A stretch of DNA of 64,000 bases from Saccharothrix carnea. Its GTDB lineage: Bacteria > Actinomycetota > Actinomycetes > Mycobacteriales > Pseudonocardiaceae. Below are positions 25,680-33,128 of this stretch, in pieces. The translations under genes were made by a program, and so were the position numbers. The stretch spans positions 558,001 to 622,000 of the forward strand of contig NZ_PYAX01000005.1 in assembly GCF_003014735.1 (NCBI RefSeq). Direction: 5' to 3'. Below the pieces are notes generated by a model. It saw only the letters and a list, made by a program, of their open reading frames with translations, was not told the DNA's origin and made no database searches. The first letter of the stretch is position 1, and each line of letters begins with the position of its first letter.

Positions 25680-26948
25680 GTGACGAACGACGGAGTGGGA
25701 CTCCCCGTCCGTTTACACGACCTCCTGTTGGCGTTGGCCGGAAGAGTCGACGACGACGCGTTGACCCAGGCCCGGGAGCTGCTGGCGGTCGCGGAGCTGG
25801 ACAGAGCCGTGGAACTCGTCGTCGGCTGCCTGCTGGCCGGGCGCATCCCGGTGTCGCCGGAGGAACGCCACGAGATCGGCTGGCTGCTCGGCGAGGTCCG
25901 CTCGGACCGCTCGCTGGCCGACCGGCTGTTCGCGGTCGAGCGGGTGCCGGCGGTCAAGCACCGGTTCAGCGTGGAGTCCGACCCGGCCGAGGGCCTCGGT
26001 GACGTGCTGGGCAAGACCGTGTCGGTGCTGCCGGACGTGCGCGGAGTGCGTGCCACGTGGCGGTCCAGCCCGGCCGGTGCGACGCCCGGACCGCTGCCGC
26101 AGCGGGTCGTCCTGGTCGACATCGGCCCGGCGGGTTTCGCGCCCGCCACCGCCTACCGGGTGGACACCGTGCTGCGCAAGGCGGGCATCCGGGCGGCGGT
26201 CGAGGTGCTGACCGTGGGCACGCAGCTGGGCGAGTACCACGCGGCGGCCGTCACGACGGCGCGCGAGGTGTTCTTCCCGTCCGGGTCGACGACCCCGCAG
26301 CCACCACCGGACTCGGGCGCGTGGTTCGACGGTGAACCGCGGGACCAGGCACCGGTGATCGAGCCGGAACCGGTGCCTGCCGAACCCCAGAACGGCTCCA
26401 AGTCACGTCGGGCGCGCGTCGAGTCGTACGAGGGCGCGCAGCCGTTCCCGCCGAAGCCGGTGAAGCGGTTGCCGGTGCGCGAGCCGGAGCACGTCGAGGA
26501 CGTGCGCGTTGACGACGTTCGCGTCGAGGACGTGCAGGTTGAGGACGTTCGGGTCGACGATGTTCGGGTCGAGGTGTCGCGGTCGGAGGACGCGGAGGCC
26601 CATCCGGTGCAGGAGGCGCCCGTCGAGCCGCCGCCCGTGGCCGAGGAGCGACCGCCCGCGCCGATGTTCGCGTTCCCGGACGACCACCCGTTGTCGCGGG
26701 CCGAGGTCACCACGGAACTCGGGCCGGACGACCTGGCCGCGTTGCAGGCCGCGTTGGCGGACGGGCAGGCGCCCGCCGCCGTGCAGCTGCCGCCGACCGT
26801 GGACGCCAAGCTCAGCGACCGGGAACGGGCGTTGTTGCAGCAACTGCACGAGGAGTTGGCGCAGCGGGAGCAGCAGTCGTGGCCGGGAGCCGGTCCCGAG
26901 TTCGTCAACGGGGTGCCGAAGCCGTCGAACGGCAAGTACCCCGGCTAG
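25680..26948 (+). CDS. Unknown protein with a VEDVR-repeat linker
   Basis: A 422-residue protein; the GTG at 25680 follows GGAAGGAG. Residues 1-200 match the plan of the preceding gene product. Residues about 200-350 are a Pro/Glu-rich linker with five tandem 5-residue units (VEDVR/VDDVR). The C-terminus has a short helix-rich region (SDRERALLQQLHEELAQRE). No signal peptide or catalytic motif. It may be an adaptor carrying an interaction domain on a flexible linker. Function unknown. Confidence 0.68.
   Translation: MTNDGVGLPVRLHDLLLALAGRVDDDALTQARELLAVAELDRAVELVVGCLLAGRIPVSPEERHEIGWLLGEVRSDRSLADRLFAVERVPAVKHRFSVESDPAEGLGDVLGKTVSVLPDVRGVRATWRSSPAGATPGPLPQRVVLVDIGPAGFAPATAYRVDTVLRKAGIRAAVEVLTVGTQLGEYHAAAVTTAREVFFPSGSTTPQPPPDSGAWFDGEPRDQAPVIEPEPVPAEPQNGSKSRRARVESYEGAQPFPPKPVKRLPVREPEHVEDVRVDDVRVEDVQVEDVRVDDVRVEVSRSEDAEAHPVQEAPVEPPPVAEERPPAPMFAFPDDHPLSRAEVTTELGPDDLAALQAALADGQAPAAVQLPPTVDAKLSDRERALLQQLHEELAQREQQSWPGAGPEFVNGVPKPSNGKYPG
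26493..26567 (+). repeat. 15 bp in-frame tandem repeat
   Basis: Five 15 bp units (GTCGAGGACGTGCGC and variants) encode VEDVR/VDDVR within the 25680 gene. They keep frame and alternate Glu/Asp, suggesting recent expansion with mild drift. Confidence 0.85.
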
Positions 26949-27988
26949 AGGCTCCTCAGTCCGATCAACAGCTCGGCCCTGTCGTCCCTGGTGAGGGGGC
27001 GATAGGGCCGAGCTGCTCCGCGGTCGGTGGCAGCTTCGACGCGGCGGCGGACCGGGTCGTCGGCGGGCAGGTCCTGGACTTCGAGGCCCGCTTCGGCCCA
27101 CGCGGCTGCGTGCGCGTCGGCCCGGTGGTGGCGCAGGGCCCTGAGCTGGTCGAACAGTCGTGCCTGGGGCGTGTCGCCGGTGTGTGCGGCGCACATCGGG
27201 TGGTCCACCGGCGGGACCGCGATCTCCGGCGGGGTCGGCCACAGGTCGGCGGCGGCTTTGGTGTGGGCTTCGTTGACCACGGCCAGGAACGCGCGGGCGC
27301 GCGGGGTGGCGGTGACCTGGTCGTCCTCGATCACCAACCAGTCCGGGTCGGCGAGCGCGGCGTCCAGGTGCGGGTTGTAGCGGTGCAGGTCTCTGACTGC
27401 TCGGAGCGACATCGGGCCGTGGACGAGGACGCTCGCCAGGTCGCCCAGGATCGGCACGTGCGGTGGACGTTCGCCGTGGAGGTAGCGCGCGCTCCGGCGG
27501 TGCACGGGCGGGATGAGGCGGTGCAGCTCCACGGCGACCTCGGCGGCCGTGGCGCAAGCGTTTGCCGCGTCCAGGGCCAGCTCGCTGGACGCCCGCAGTT
27601 CCGGGTCTTCGCGCAGGTCGAGGGCCGTGCGGAAGTGGCGTTCGGCGGCACGCCACTCGCCCTGGTCGTAGCGCGACTTGCCGGCGTGCTGGTGGGCGAA
27701 GTGCCCGAGCCGGTCGTGGGTGAGCAGCTCCGTGAACACCTCGTCGGCCTCCGCGAACCGGCCCTGCCACTGGTGGACGTGCGCCAGCCGGAGCCGGGTC
27801 GCGGGCGTGTCGTCGGCCTGCCGGAACGCGTGTTCGGCCTGGTCCAGGCGGTGGAGCAGGCGTGCGGCCAGGCCCACCTCGGTCCACTCGGCGTGCGTGG
27901 TCGGGCGTTGGCGGTCCAACCAGGCGGCTAAGCCCTCGGGGTCTTCGGGGACCTCGCGCAGGGTCTCCGGGTCGATCCGGTACTTCAC
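26945..27988 (-). CDS. TPR-like protein of 347 residues
   Basis: GTG at 27986-27988 (MKYRIDPETLREVPEDPEGL). Residues about 30-150 hold two or three TPR-like helix pairs (FAEADEVFTELLTHDRLGHF, WRAAERHFRTALDLRED). The rest is helical without a known domain. It is last of a three-gene unit; its start overlaps the oxidoreductase stop (GTGA). Its 3' end overlaps the end of the convergent 25680 gene by 4 bp. Confidence 0.72.
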   Translation of the reverse strand: MKYRIDPETLREVPEDPEGLAAWLDRQRPTTHAEWTEVGLAARLLHRLDQAEHAFRQADDTPATRLRLAHVHQWQGRFAEADEVFTELLTHDRLGHFAHQHAGKSRYDQGEWRAAERHFRTALDLREDPELRASSELALDAANACATAAEVAVELHRLIPPVHRRSARYLHGERPPHVPILGDLASVLVHGPMSLRAVRDLHRYNPHLDAALADPDWLVIEDDQVTATPRARAFLAVVNEAHTKAAADLWPTPPEIAVPPVDHPMCAAHTGDTPQARLFDQLRALRHHRADAHAAAWAEAGLEVQDLPADDPVRRRVEAATDRGAARPYRPLTRDDRAELLIGLRSL

Positions 27989-28896
27989 GCCTCGGCCTTG
28001 CGACGCGCCAGGTCGATGATCCGCTGGAGGTGCAGACCGCGGCGCACGTCGAGGGGGTGTTCGGTGGTGCCGCTGTCGATCATGGCCACGAAGTCGTCCA
28101 GCAGGTTGGTGAACGCCTGCTGCGCGGTCGTGCCGCGATCGGCCAGCACGCGGTGGCCGTGCTCGCCGTAGACGATCACCTCGGCGATGCTCGGGTTCAG
28201 CGGCAACGTCATCGTCATCGTGGCCACGCTCGTCGCGCCGCCCTCGTGCCGGAACACGATCTGCCACAGGCCGTGCTCCGACCGGTCGGCCGCGATGACG
28301 TCGGTGATCGTGCCCAGGGTGGCGTCGAGCAGGTCGAACGCGTGCGGGCCGATGTCGTCCAGCGGACCGCGCTCGTGCCGCCAAGGCGAGTTCGAGAACG
28401 GGCCGCCGAGCAGCGCACCGGTCAGCCAGCGCGCACTGCCGCCCACCCAGCCGCCCGCCTGGTTCAGCTGTTCGAGTTGTTCACGGGTCTCCGGGGTGTA
28501 GCGCTTGGTGAGGACGACCAGCGAGGCGACGTCGTTGGCCTTGACGGCGTCGGCGAGGCGTTCGGCGTCCTCGAGCGTGGCCGCGATCGGCTTCTCCAGG
28601 ATCAGGTGCCTGCCCCGCTCGGCGGCCCTGATCGCGATCTCCGCCTGCACCTCGGGCGGCACGGCGAACGCGACCGCGTCCACCTGGTCCAAGAGCTCGT
28701 CCGGGGTCTTGGCGACGGCCGCGTCGTGGGACCGGGCCAACTCGGCGGCGGCCTCCTCCCGGCGGGCCCAGATCGTGGTCAGGCGGGTGCCCGGGTGGTC
28801 GGCGATACCCGGTGCGTGCACCATGGTCGCCCACGGGCCGGCACCGACGAGTCCTACGCGCAGCTGTTCGTCCACCCGGCCCATCCTGCCTTTCAT
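27985..28896 (-). CDS. Gfo/Idh/MocA-family oxidoreductase
   Basis: A 303-residue NAD(P)-dependent oxidoreductase. The Rossmann motif is VGLVGAGPWATMVHAPGI, the conserved Lys-Pro is in ILEKPIAATL, and the C-terminal sheet domain has GPLDDIGPHAFDLLDATLG. The family oxidises or isomerises sugars and cyclitols; the substrate is unknown. Start 28896 is chosen because it overlaps the upstream stop (ATGA at 28893-28896); an ATG at 28884 and a GTG at 28875 are alternatives. Confidence 0.86.
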   Translation of the reverse strand: MKGRMGRVDEQLRVGLVGAGPWATMVHAPGIADHPGTRLTTIWARREEAAAELARSHDAAVAKTPDELLDQVDAVAFAVPPEVQAEIAIRAAERGRHLILEKPIAATLEDAERLADAVKANDVASLVVLTKRYTPETREQLEQLNQAGGWVGGSARWLTGALLGGPFSNSPWRHERGPLDDIGPHAFDLLDATLGTITDVIAADRSEHGLWQIVFRHEGGATSVATMTMTLPLNPSIAEVIVYGEHGHRVLADRGTTAQQAFTNLLDDFVAMIDSGTTEHPLDVRRGLHLQRIIDLARRKAEA

Positions 28897-29285
28897 CGGC
28901 CGCCGACGTAACTCGACTCGGGGACGAAGATCCGCCCGCCGTGGTCGAACTTCAGCTCCACGCCGTCCGGCCGGCGGTCGACCTCGGGCTTGTCTCCCCA
29001 GCCGCTCGGGATCTCGACCACGTGGCCGTGGTCGGGGGACCGGCCGAGCCAGACCTCGTGGTCCGTGCCGCCGAGCAGGCTCGACCGCTGCTTGGTGTAG
29101 ACGTTCGGCGTGCCCTCGTTCGTGCTGGTCAGGGTGACGCTGGGGAGGAAGAGGAGGACGGCGGCCGTCGCGGTGAGGCCGGTGCCGACGATCGCGCCGA
29201 CCACGAACAGGACGACGTTCAGCAGGCAGCCTCTGTGCTTGTTCCTGGGAGTGGCTTCCGGTGGGGTTCCTGGCGTGGTGTCCAC
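28893..29285 (-). CDS. Membrane-anchored unknown protein
   Basis: A 130-residue protein: a short polar N-terminus, one strong transmembrane helix (about residues 19-45, NVVLFVVGAIVGTGL), and a C-terminal beta-rich outer part with GVELKFDHGGRIFVPESSY. GTG at 29283-29285, 28 bp from the divergent NUDIX gene. It leads the unit with the oxidoreductase and TPR protein. No family recognised. Confidence 0.68.
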   Translation of the reverse strand: MDTTPGTPPEATPRNKHRGCLLNVVLFVVGAIVGTGLTATAAVLLFLPSVTLTSTNEGTPNVYTKQRSSLLGGTDHEVWLGRSPDHGHVVEIPSGWGDKPEVDRRPDGVELKFDHGGRIFVPESSYVGGR

Positions 29286-29313
29286 AGGCGGATGATCCTC
29301 GTAGGCTCGGGGC

Positions 29314-30117
29314 GTGCGCGAACTCCCCGATGATCTCGTGTTGCCCGGCCACTTCGTGCCGGAGGACTTCACCGGACCGCCGGTGCGGCCCCGTGACGCG
29401 GCGACCGTGGTGCTGGTGCGTGACGGGGCGGCCGGGCTGGAGGCGTTCCTGCTGCGTCGGGTGGCCGGAATGGCGTTCGCGGGCGGGATGACGGTGTTCC
29501 CCGGCGGTGGGGTCGACCAGCGTGACGCGGACACGTCGGTGGCCTGGAGCGGGCCGCCACCGACGTGGTGGGCTTCGCGGTTCGGGTGCTCGGTGGAGCT
29601 GGCGACGGCGTTGGTGTGCGCGGCGGTGCGGGAGACGTTCGAGGAGTCCGGGGTGCTGCTGGCCGGGCCCTCGGCGACGTCGGTGGTGGCCGATACGGCG
29701 GCGTTCGCGTCAGCGCGGGCGGCGTTGGTGGCGCGGGAGTTGTCGTTGGCGCAGTTCCTGGCGTCGGAGGGGTTGGTGCTGCGGGCGGACCTGCTGCGGC
29801 CTTGGGCGAACTGGTTGACGCCGGAGGAGGAGCCGCGGCGGTATGACACGTACTTCTTCGTGGCGGTGTTGCCCTCGGGGCAGCGGGCGGATGGGGCGAC
29901 GACGGAGGCTTCCGACGCGGTGTGGCAGCGGCCTGGTGATGCGTTGGCGGATTGGAAGGCCGGGCGGCGGGCGTTGATGCCGCCCACTTGGGTGACGTTG
30001 GCGGAGTTGGACGAGTTGGGGTCGGTGGCGGCGGTGTCGGCCGCGTCGCGGACGGTGTCGAAGGTGATTCCCAAACTGGTGCGGGAGGGTGACGTGCTGC
30101 GGGTGGTCGTGCCGTGA
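29314..30117 (+). CDS. NUDIX hydrolase (NUDT19/RNUT19-like)
   Basis: A 267-residue NUDIX protein. The Nudix box is split as in the NUDT19 group: MTVFPGGGVDQRDAD, about 30 residues, then ALVCAAVRETFEESGVLL, which carries the metal-binding REXXEEXG. It probably hydrolyses a CoA ester or another nucleoside diphosphate derivative. GTG start at 29314. Its stop overlaps the next start (GTGA at 30114-30117). Confidence 0.87.
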   Translation: MRELPDDLVLPGHFVPEDFTGPPVRPRDAATVVLVRDGAAGLEAFLLRRVAGMAFAGGMTVFPGGGVDQRDADTSVAWSGPPPTWWASRFGCSVELATALVCAAVRETFEESGVLLAGPSATSVVADTAAFASARAALVARELSLAQFLASEGLVLRADLLRPWANWLTPEEEPRRYDTYFFVAVLPSGQRADGATTEASDAVWQRPGDALADWKAGRRALMPPTWVTLAELDELGSVAAVSAASRTVSKVIPKLVREGDVLRVVVP

Positions 30118-30887
30118 GCGAGTTGGCTTATGGGGTGTTGCGGCAGGTCACGCCCACGGCGGCGGTGCTGTTGGCGGAGAACCCCGGGGTGATGACGTTG
30201 GACGGGACGAACACCTGGGTGCTGCGGGCGCCGGGGGCGGAGTCCTGTGTGGTGGTCGATCCGGGGCCGATGGACCCGGCGCACTTGGGGCGGATCGCTG
30301 CGCAGGCGCCGGTGGAGGTCGTGCTGCTGACGCATGGTCATCTTGATCACTCGGAAGGAGCACGTTCGTTCGGGCGACAGGTGGATGCGCCGGTGCGGTC
30401 GGTGGACCCGGCGTTCCGGTTGGGTGGGGAGGGGTTGGCCGAGGGGGACGTGATCTCGGCGGCCGGGTTGTCGATCCGGGTGTTGCCGACGCCCGGGCAC
30501 ACGGCTGATTCGGTGTGCTTCCTGTTGGACGACGCGGTGTTGACCGGGGACACGGTGCTCGGTCGGGGGACGACCGTGGTGGCTCATCCGGATGGGCGGC
30601 TCGGTGACTATTTGGAGTCGTTGCGGCTGCTGACCACACTTCCGGTGGGCACGATCGGGTTGCCGGGGCATGGGCCAGAGCTGCCGGACGTGGTGGCAGC
30701 CGCCGGGGGGTACCTGGTGCACCGGGAGCAGCGGTTGGCGCAGGTGAAGGCAGCGGTGACGACGTTGGGCGGTGCGCCTACGGCACGTGCGGTGGTCGAG
30801 CTGGTGTACGCCGACGTGGACCGTTCGCTGTGGCCCGCGGCGGAGTGGTCCGTGCGGGCTCAGCTGGAGTACCTGCGCGAGGCTTGA
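30114..30887 (+). CDS. Metallo-beta-lactamase fold hydrolase (Rv3677c type)
   Basis: A 257-residue LACTB2-like hydrolase. Metal ligands: THGHLDHSEG, the His in PTPGHTADS, the Asp in VLTGDTVLG and the last His in GLPGHGPE. A C-terminal helical domain includes LVHREQRLAQVKAAV. Human LACTB2 is an endoribonuclease; here the substrate is open. Coupled to the NUDIX gene, an order also found in mycobacteria near crp. Confidence 0.9.
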   Translation: MSELAYGVLRQVTPTAAVLLAENPGVMTLDGTNTWVLRAPGAESCVVVDPGPMDPAHLGRIAAQAPVEVVLLTHGHLDHSEGARSFGRQVDAPVRSVDPAFRLGGEGLAEGDVISAAGLSIRVLPTPGHTADSVCFLLDDAVLTGDTVLGRGTTVVAHPDGRLGDYLESLRLLTTLPVGTIGLPGHGPELPDVVAAAGGYLVHREQRLAQVKAAVTTLGGAPTARAVVELVYADVDRSLWPAAEWSVRAQLEYLREA

Positions 30888-30889
30888 AG

Positions 30890-30929
30890 GGCTTACGCGA
30901 CGCCTGACCGGCTTACGCGACGCCTGACG
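30890..30929. repeat. 20 bp tandem duplication at a convergent gene end
   Basis: GGCTTACGCGACGCCTGACC followed at once by the same 20-mer with one change (final G). The second copy holds the stop and last codons of the 30913 gene, so its 3' end is duplicated between the two convergent genes. Confidence 0.85.
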
Positions 30930-31206
30930 GGTTGTCGATCGCGTACCGCCACCCGCCATCGGGCCCGCGACGGGCGACGTCGGTCGCCGTGCCGGTGAGG
31001 TCGCCGATGCGCCAGTCGACGATCAACAGGGCCAGATCACCCCTCGTGATCACCTTTCGGGCGTTGACCGTCATCGTTTGGGTGAGAGCGAGGTGCTCCG
31101 CGAGCTCCGCGGGCTGCGCGCCGGGCTCGTAGACACCACTGGGGTCGCCGGCGTTGAAGCCCGCGGCGAACAACGGGGGCAACTCTTCGGGGGTACGCGC
31201 GATCAT
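30913..31206 (-). CDS. Short SnoaL/NTF2-like protein
   Basis: A 97-residue protein with the SnoaL-like start TPEELPPLFAAGFNAGD and the later strand motif GDLALLIVDWRIGD. The usual segment between YEPGA and the second helix, about 20 residues in homologues, is missing, so it may be shortened or degraded. ATG at 31204-31206, 25 bp from the divergent HxlR regulator. Function unknown. Confidence 0.68.
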   Translation of the reverse strand: MIARTPEELPPLFAAGFNAGDPSGVYEPGAQPAELAEHLALTQTMTVNARKVITRGDLALLIVDWRIGDLTGTATDVARRGPDGGWRYAIDNPSGVA

Positions 31207-31231
31207 GCGGGTGACGCTAGGAGGACGTTGC

Positions 31232-31639
31232 GTGACCAACCAAACGGTGAGTACCGAGCCGCCCGCCGCCGCGATGACCCGCACCCCGCCCGCCACCAGC
31301 GCGTGGCACGGCGACCCGCACGGCGAAGTCGACCGCCCGGTGCCCGACTGCCCGGTGGAGCTGACGTTGCGAGCGCTGCGCGGGCGGTGGACGACGTTGG
31401 TGGTGCGCGAGCTGTTCGAGGGCGAGCGGACCTTCGGCGACCTGGCCACCGCCCTGCCGACGTTGTCCGACAAGGTGCTGGCCGATCGGCTCGCGCAGTT
31501 GGTCGCGACCGGCGTCGTGGTCCGGGTGCGCGAGCCGGGGTGGCCCAGCCGGGTGCGGTACTCGCTCACGGGCCGGGGGCACGCGCTGCGCGGGGTGCTG
31601 GACGCCATGTGGGCCTGGGGTGCCGCCACTGCGACGTAG
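31232..31639 (+). CDS. HxlR-family regulator
   Basis: A 135-residue MarR-like winged-helix regulator: CPVELTLRALRGRWTTLVV, then FGDLATALPTLSDKVLADRL and a basic wing (VREPGWPSRVRYSL). The GTG at 31232 follows AGGAGG. HxlR proteins sense electrophiles or redox state. It is divergent from the SnoaL-like gene, which is its likely target. The long 3' region ends at repeat copy C. Confidence 0.9.
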   Translation: MTNQTVSTEPPAAAMTRTPPATSAWHGDPHGEVDRPVPDCPVELTLRALRGRWTTLVVRELFEGERTFGDLATALPTLSDKVLADRLAQLVATGVVVRVREPGWPSRVRYSLTGRGHALRGVLDAMWAWGAATAT

Positions 31640-31880
31640 CCCGGCTGTCCGTCCGGCCAGGTGTGTCCCGCCCGCCGTGGTGTGTCCGCTCGACGGTGGC
31701 GCAGTTCCGGCTCGCTCCTGGTGGGACCGACCGCTCCTGGTGCGGGGCCGGTGGCGATCCCGGCCGTCGATGGTCGGCGGGCAGGGCCAGCGGATCGTGG
31801 GTCGGTGGCGGTGAAGGTCGAGAGGCTGCGGTGGCGGTGCGTGGGTGGTTTGGGTGGGGGCGGCTCCGGGGGTTGGAGGG
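31640..31880. other. GC-rich tract between the HxlR gene and repeat copy C
   Basis: 241 bp without a gene. The plus strand becomes increasingly G-rich towards copy C, as in the tract before copy A. Confidence 0.45.
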
Positions 31881-31971
31881 TCGGGGGTGGTTGAGGCGCT
31901 CCGCTGGTTTCTAACCGAGGTGTGGTAACGGTGTTTCCGTACATTTTCGGGCGGAGTTCACCCGATTGTGT
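31881..31971 (+). repeat. 92 bp dispersed repeat, copy C (91 bp)
   Basis: About 12 substitutions and one 1-base deletion relative to copy B. The hairpin region is 31920-31942 and is followed by ATTTTC. Its GTGT end is 3 bp from the stop of the convergent sliding-clamp gene. The 1-base deletion shows the element is not read as protein. Confidence 0.83.
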
Positions 31972-31974
31972 TGG

Positions 31975-33081
31975 TCAGGGGGTCTGGCGGAGGGGGACGA
32001 CCAGGTAGGTCAGTTCGACGCCGTCGTCGCCGGCTTGGGAGGTCAGGACGGTGGAGCGGAGGCCGTCTTGGATCTTCAGTTCTACCCGGCGGCCGCTGAA
32101 GGCGCGCAGGGCGTCGGCCAGGTAGCGGGCTTGGAAGGTTTTGGTGACGCGGTTGCCGTCGATCGTGGCCTTGATCGACTCCTCGGACTCGCCGCTCTGC
32201 GGATCGCTGCCCCGCACGCGCAGCTCGCCGTCGTCCACCTGGATGGTGACCGAACCGTGTGGCCCGGCGTACGGGACGGCACGGCGGACCGCGCCGGCCA
32301 GCACATCGGCCTCCACCAACACCGTGCTGTCGATGACCGCCTCCAGCAGCTTCCGCACTCGATCGTCGGGGAACGGGGCCGCCAGCAGCGCCGTGCTCAC
32401 GCTCCCGCCCGCCCACGACAGGGCGATGCGGTCCGCGTCGGCGTGCACCGTGACCTCCGCCGCACGGTCCGGCTGCCTGGACGCCTCGGCCAGCACCACC
32501 GCCGGGGCCAGGACGTCCAGCTCGCCTGCCGGCACCCAGGGCAGCGAAGCGAACGCCATCCGATAACGGTCCGTGGCGATCAGCTCCAGCCGGCCGCCGG
32601 GGGCGCTGTGCATCCGGACGCCGGTGAACATCGGCAGCGCGTCGTCCTTGGACGCGGCGGAGGAGACCGGGGTCAGGGCGGCGGTCAGGGCGCGGGCGGG
32701 GATGGTGCCCAGGGCCGGTGGCAGCGGTGGGATGCCGGGGTGGGTGCTCAGGTCGAGCAGGGGCAGGGCGAAGCGGGCCGTGGACGTGCGCACGGCCAGG
32801 CGTGAACCCTCCACCACCAGTCTGACCTGGGGGTCTTCGAGGCTGCGGAGGGTATCGGCCAGCGGCCGGGCCGGGACCACCACCGCGCCGTCCGCGTGCA
32901 CGGTCGCGGCACGGGTCAGGCGGACGGCGTGCTCGCGGTCGCTGCCCGCCAGCTCGATCCCGGCACCGTCGGCACGCAGGACCAACCCGGCCAGCACCGG
33001 GTCGTACACCCTCGTCGGCAGGAGGCGGGCGACATCGGCGGCGGCGGTGGCCAGCTCGGCTGTGGTGGCGGTCAGGTCCAT
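31975..33081 (-). CDS. Second DnaN-like sliding clamp protein
   Basis: A 368-residue protein with the three-domain beta-clamp plan: an N-terminal domain (DLTATTAELATAAADVARLL), a middle domain with PMFTGVRMHSAPGGRLELIA then TDRYRMAF, and a C-terminal domain with FQARYLADALRAFSGRRVEL and the ending VVPLRQ in place of the usual MPMR/VPVR. No dnaA, recF or gyrB is nearby, so it is an extra paralogue. It could replace the clamp for a specialised polymerase or be regulatory. ATG at 33079-33081. Confidence 0.85.
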   Translation of the reverse strand: MDLTATTAELATAAADVARLLPTRVYDPVLAGLVLRADGAGIELAGSDREHAVRLTRAATVHADGAVVVPARPLADTLRSLEDPQVRLVVEGSRLAVRTSTARFALPLLDLSTHPGIPPLPPALGTIPARALTAALTPVSSAASKDDALPMFTGVRMHSAPGGRLELIATDRYRMAFASLPWVPAGELDVLAPAVVLAEASRQPDRAAEVTVHADADRIALSWAGGSVSTALLAAPFPDDRVRKLLEAVIDSTVLVEADVLAGAVRRAVPYAGPHGSVTIQVDDGELRVRGSDPQSGESEESIKATIDGNRVTKTFQARYLADALRAFSGRRVELKIQDGLRSTVLTSQAGDDGVELTYLVVPLRQTP

Positions 33082-33128
33082 GCCGACAAGCTAGACCCGA
33101 CCACCGACAATTCCCGGATGAGTGCTGG

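Noticed and set aside
31975-33081. Evidence for the chromosome origin (dnaN)
   Set aside because: No dnaA, recF, gyrB or DnaA-box cluster is nearby; the gene looks like a paralogue.
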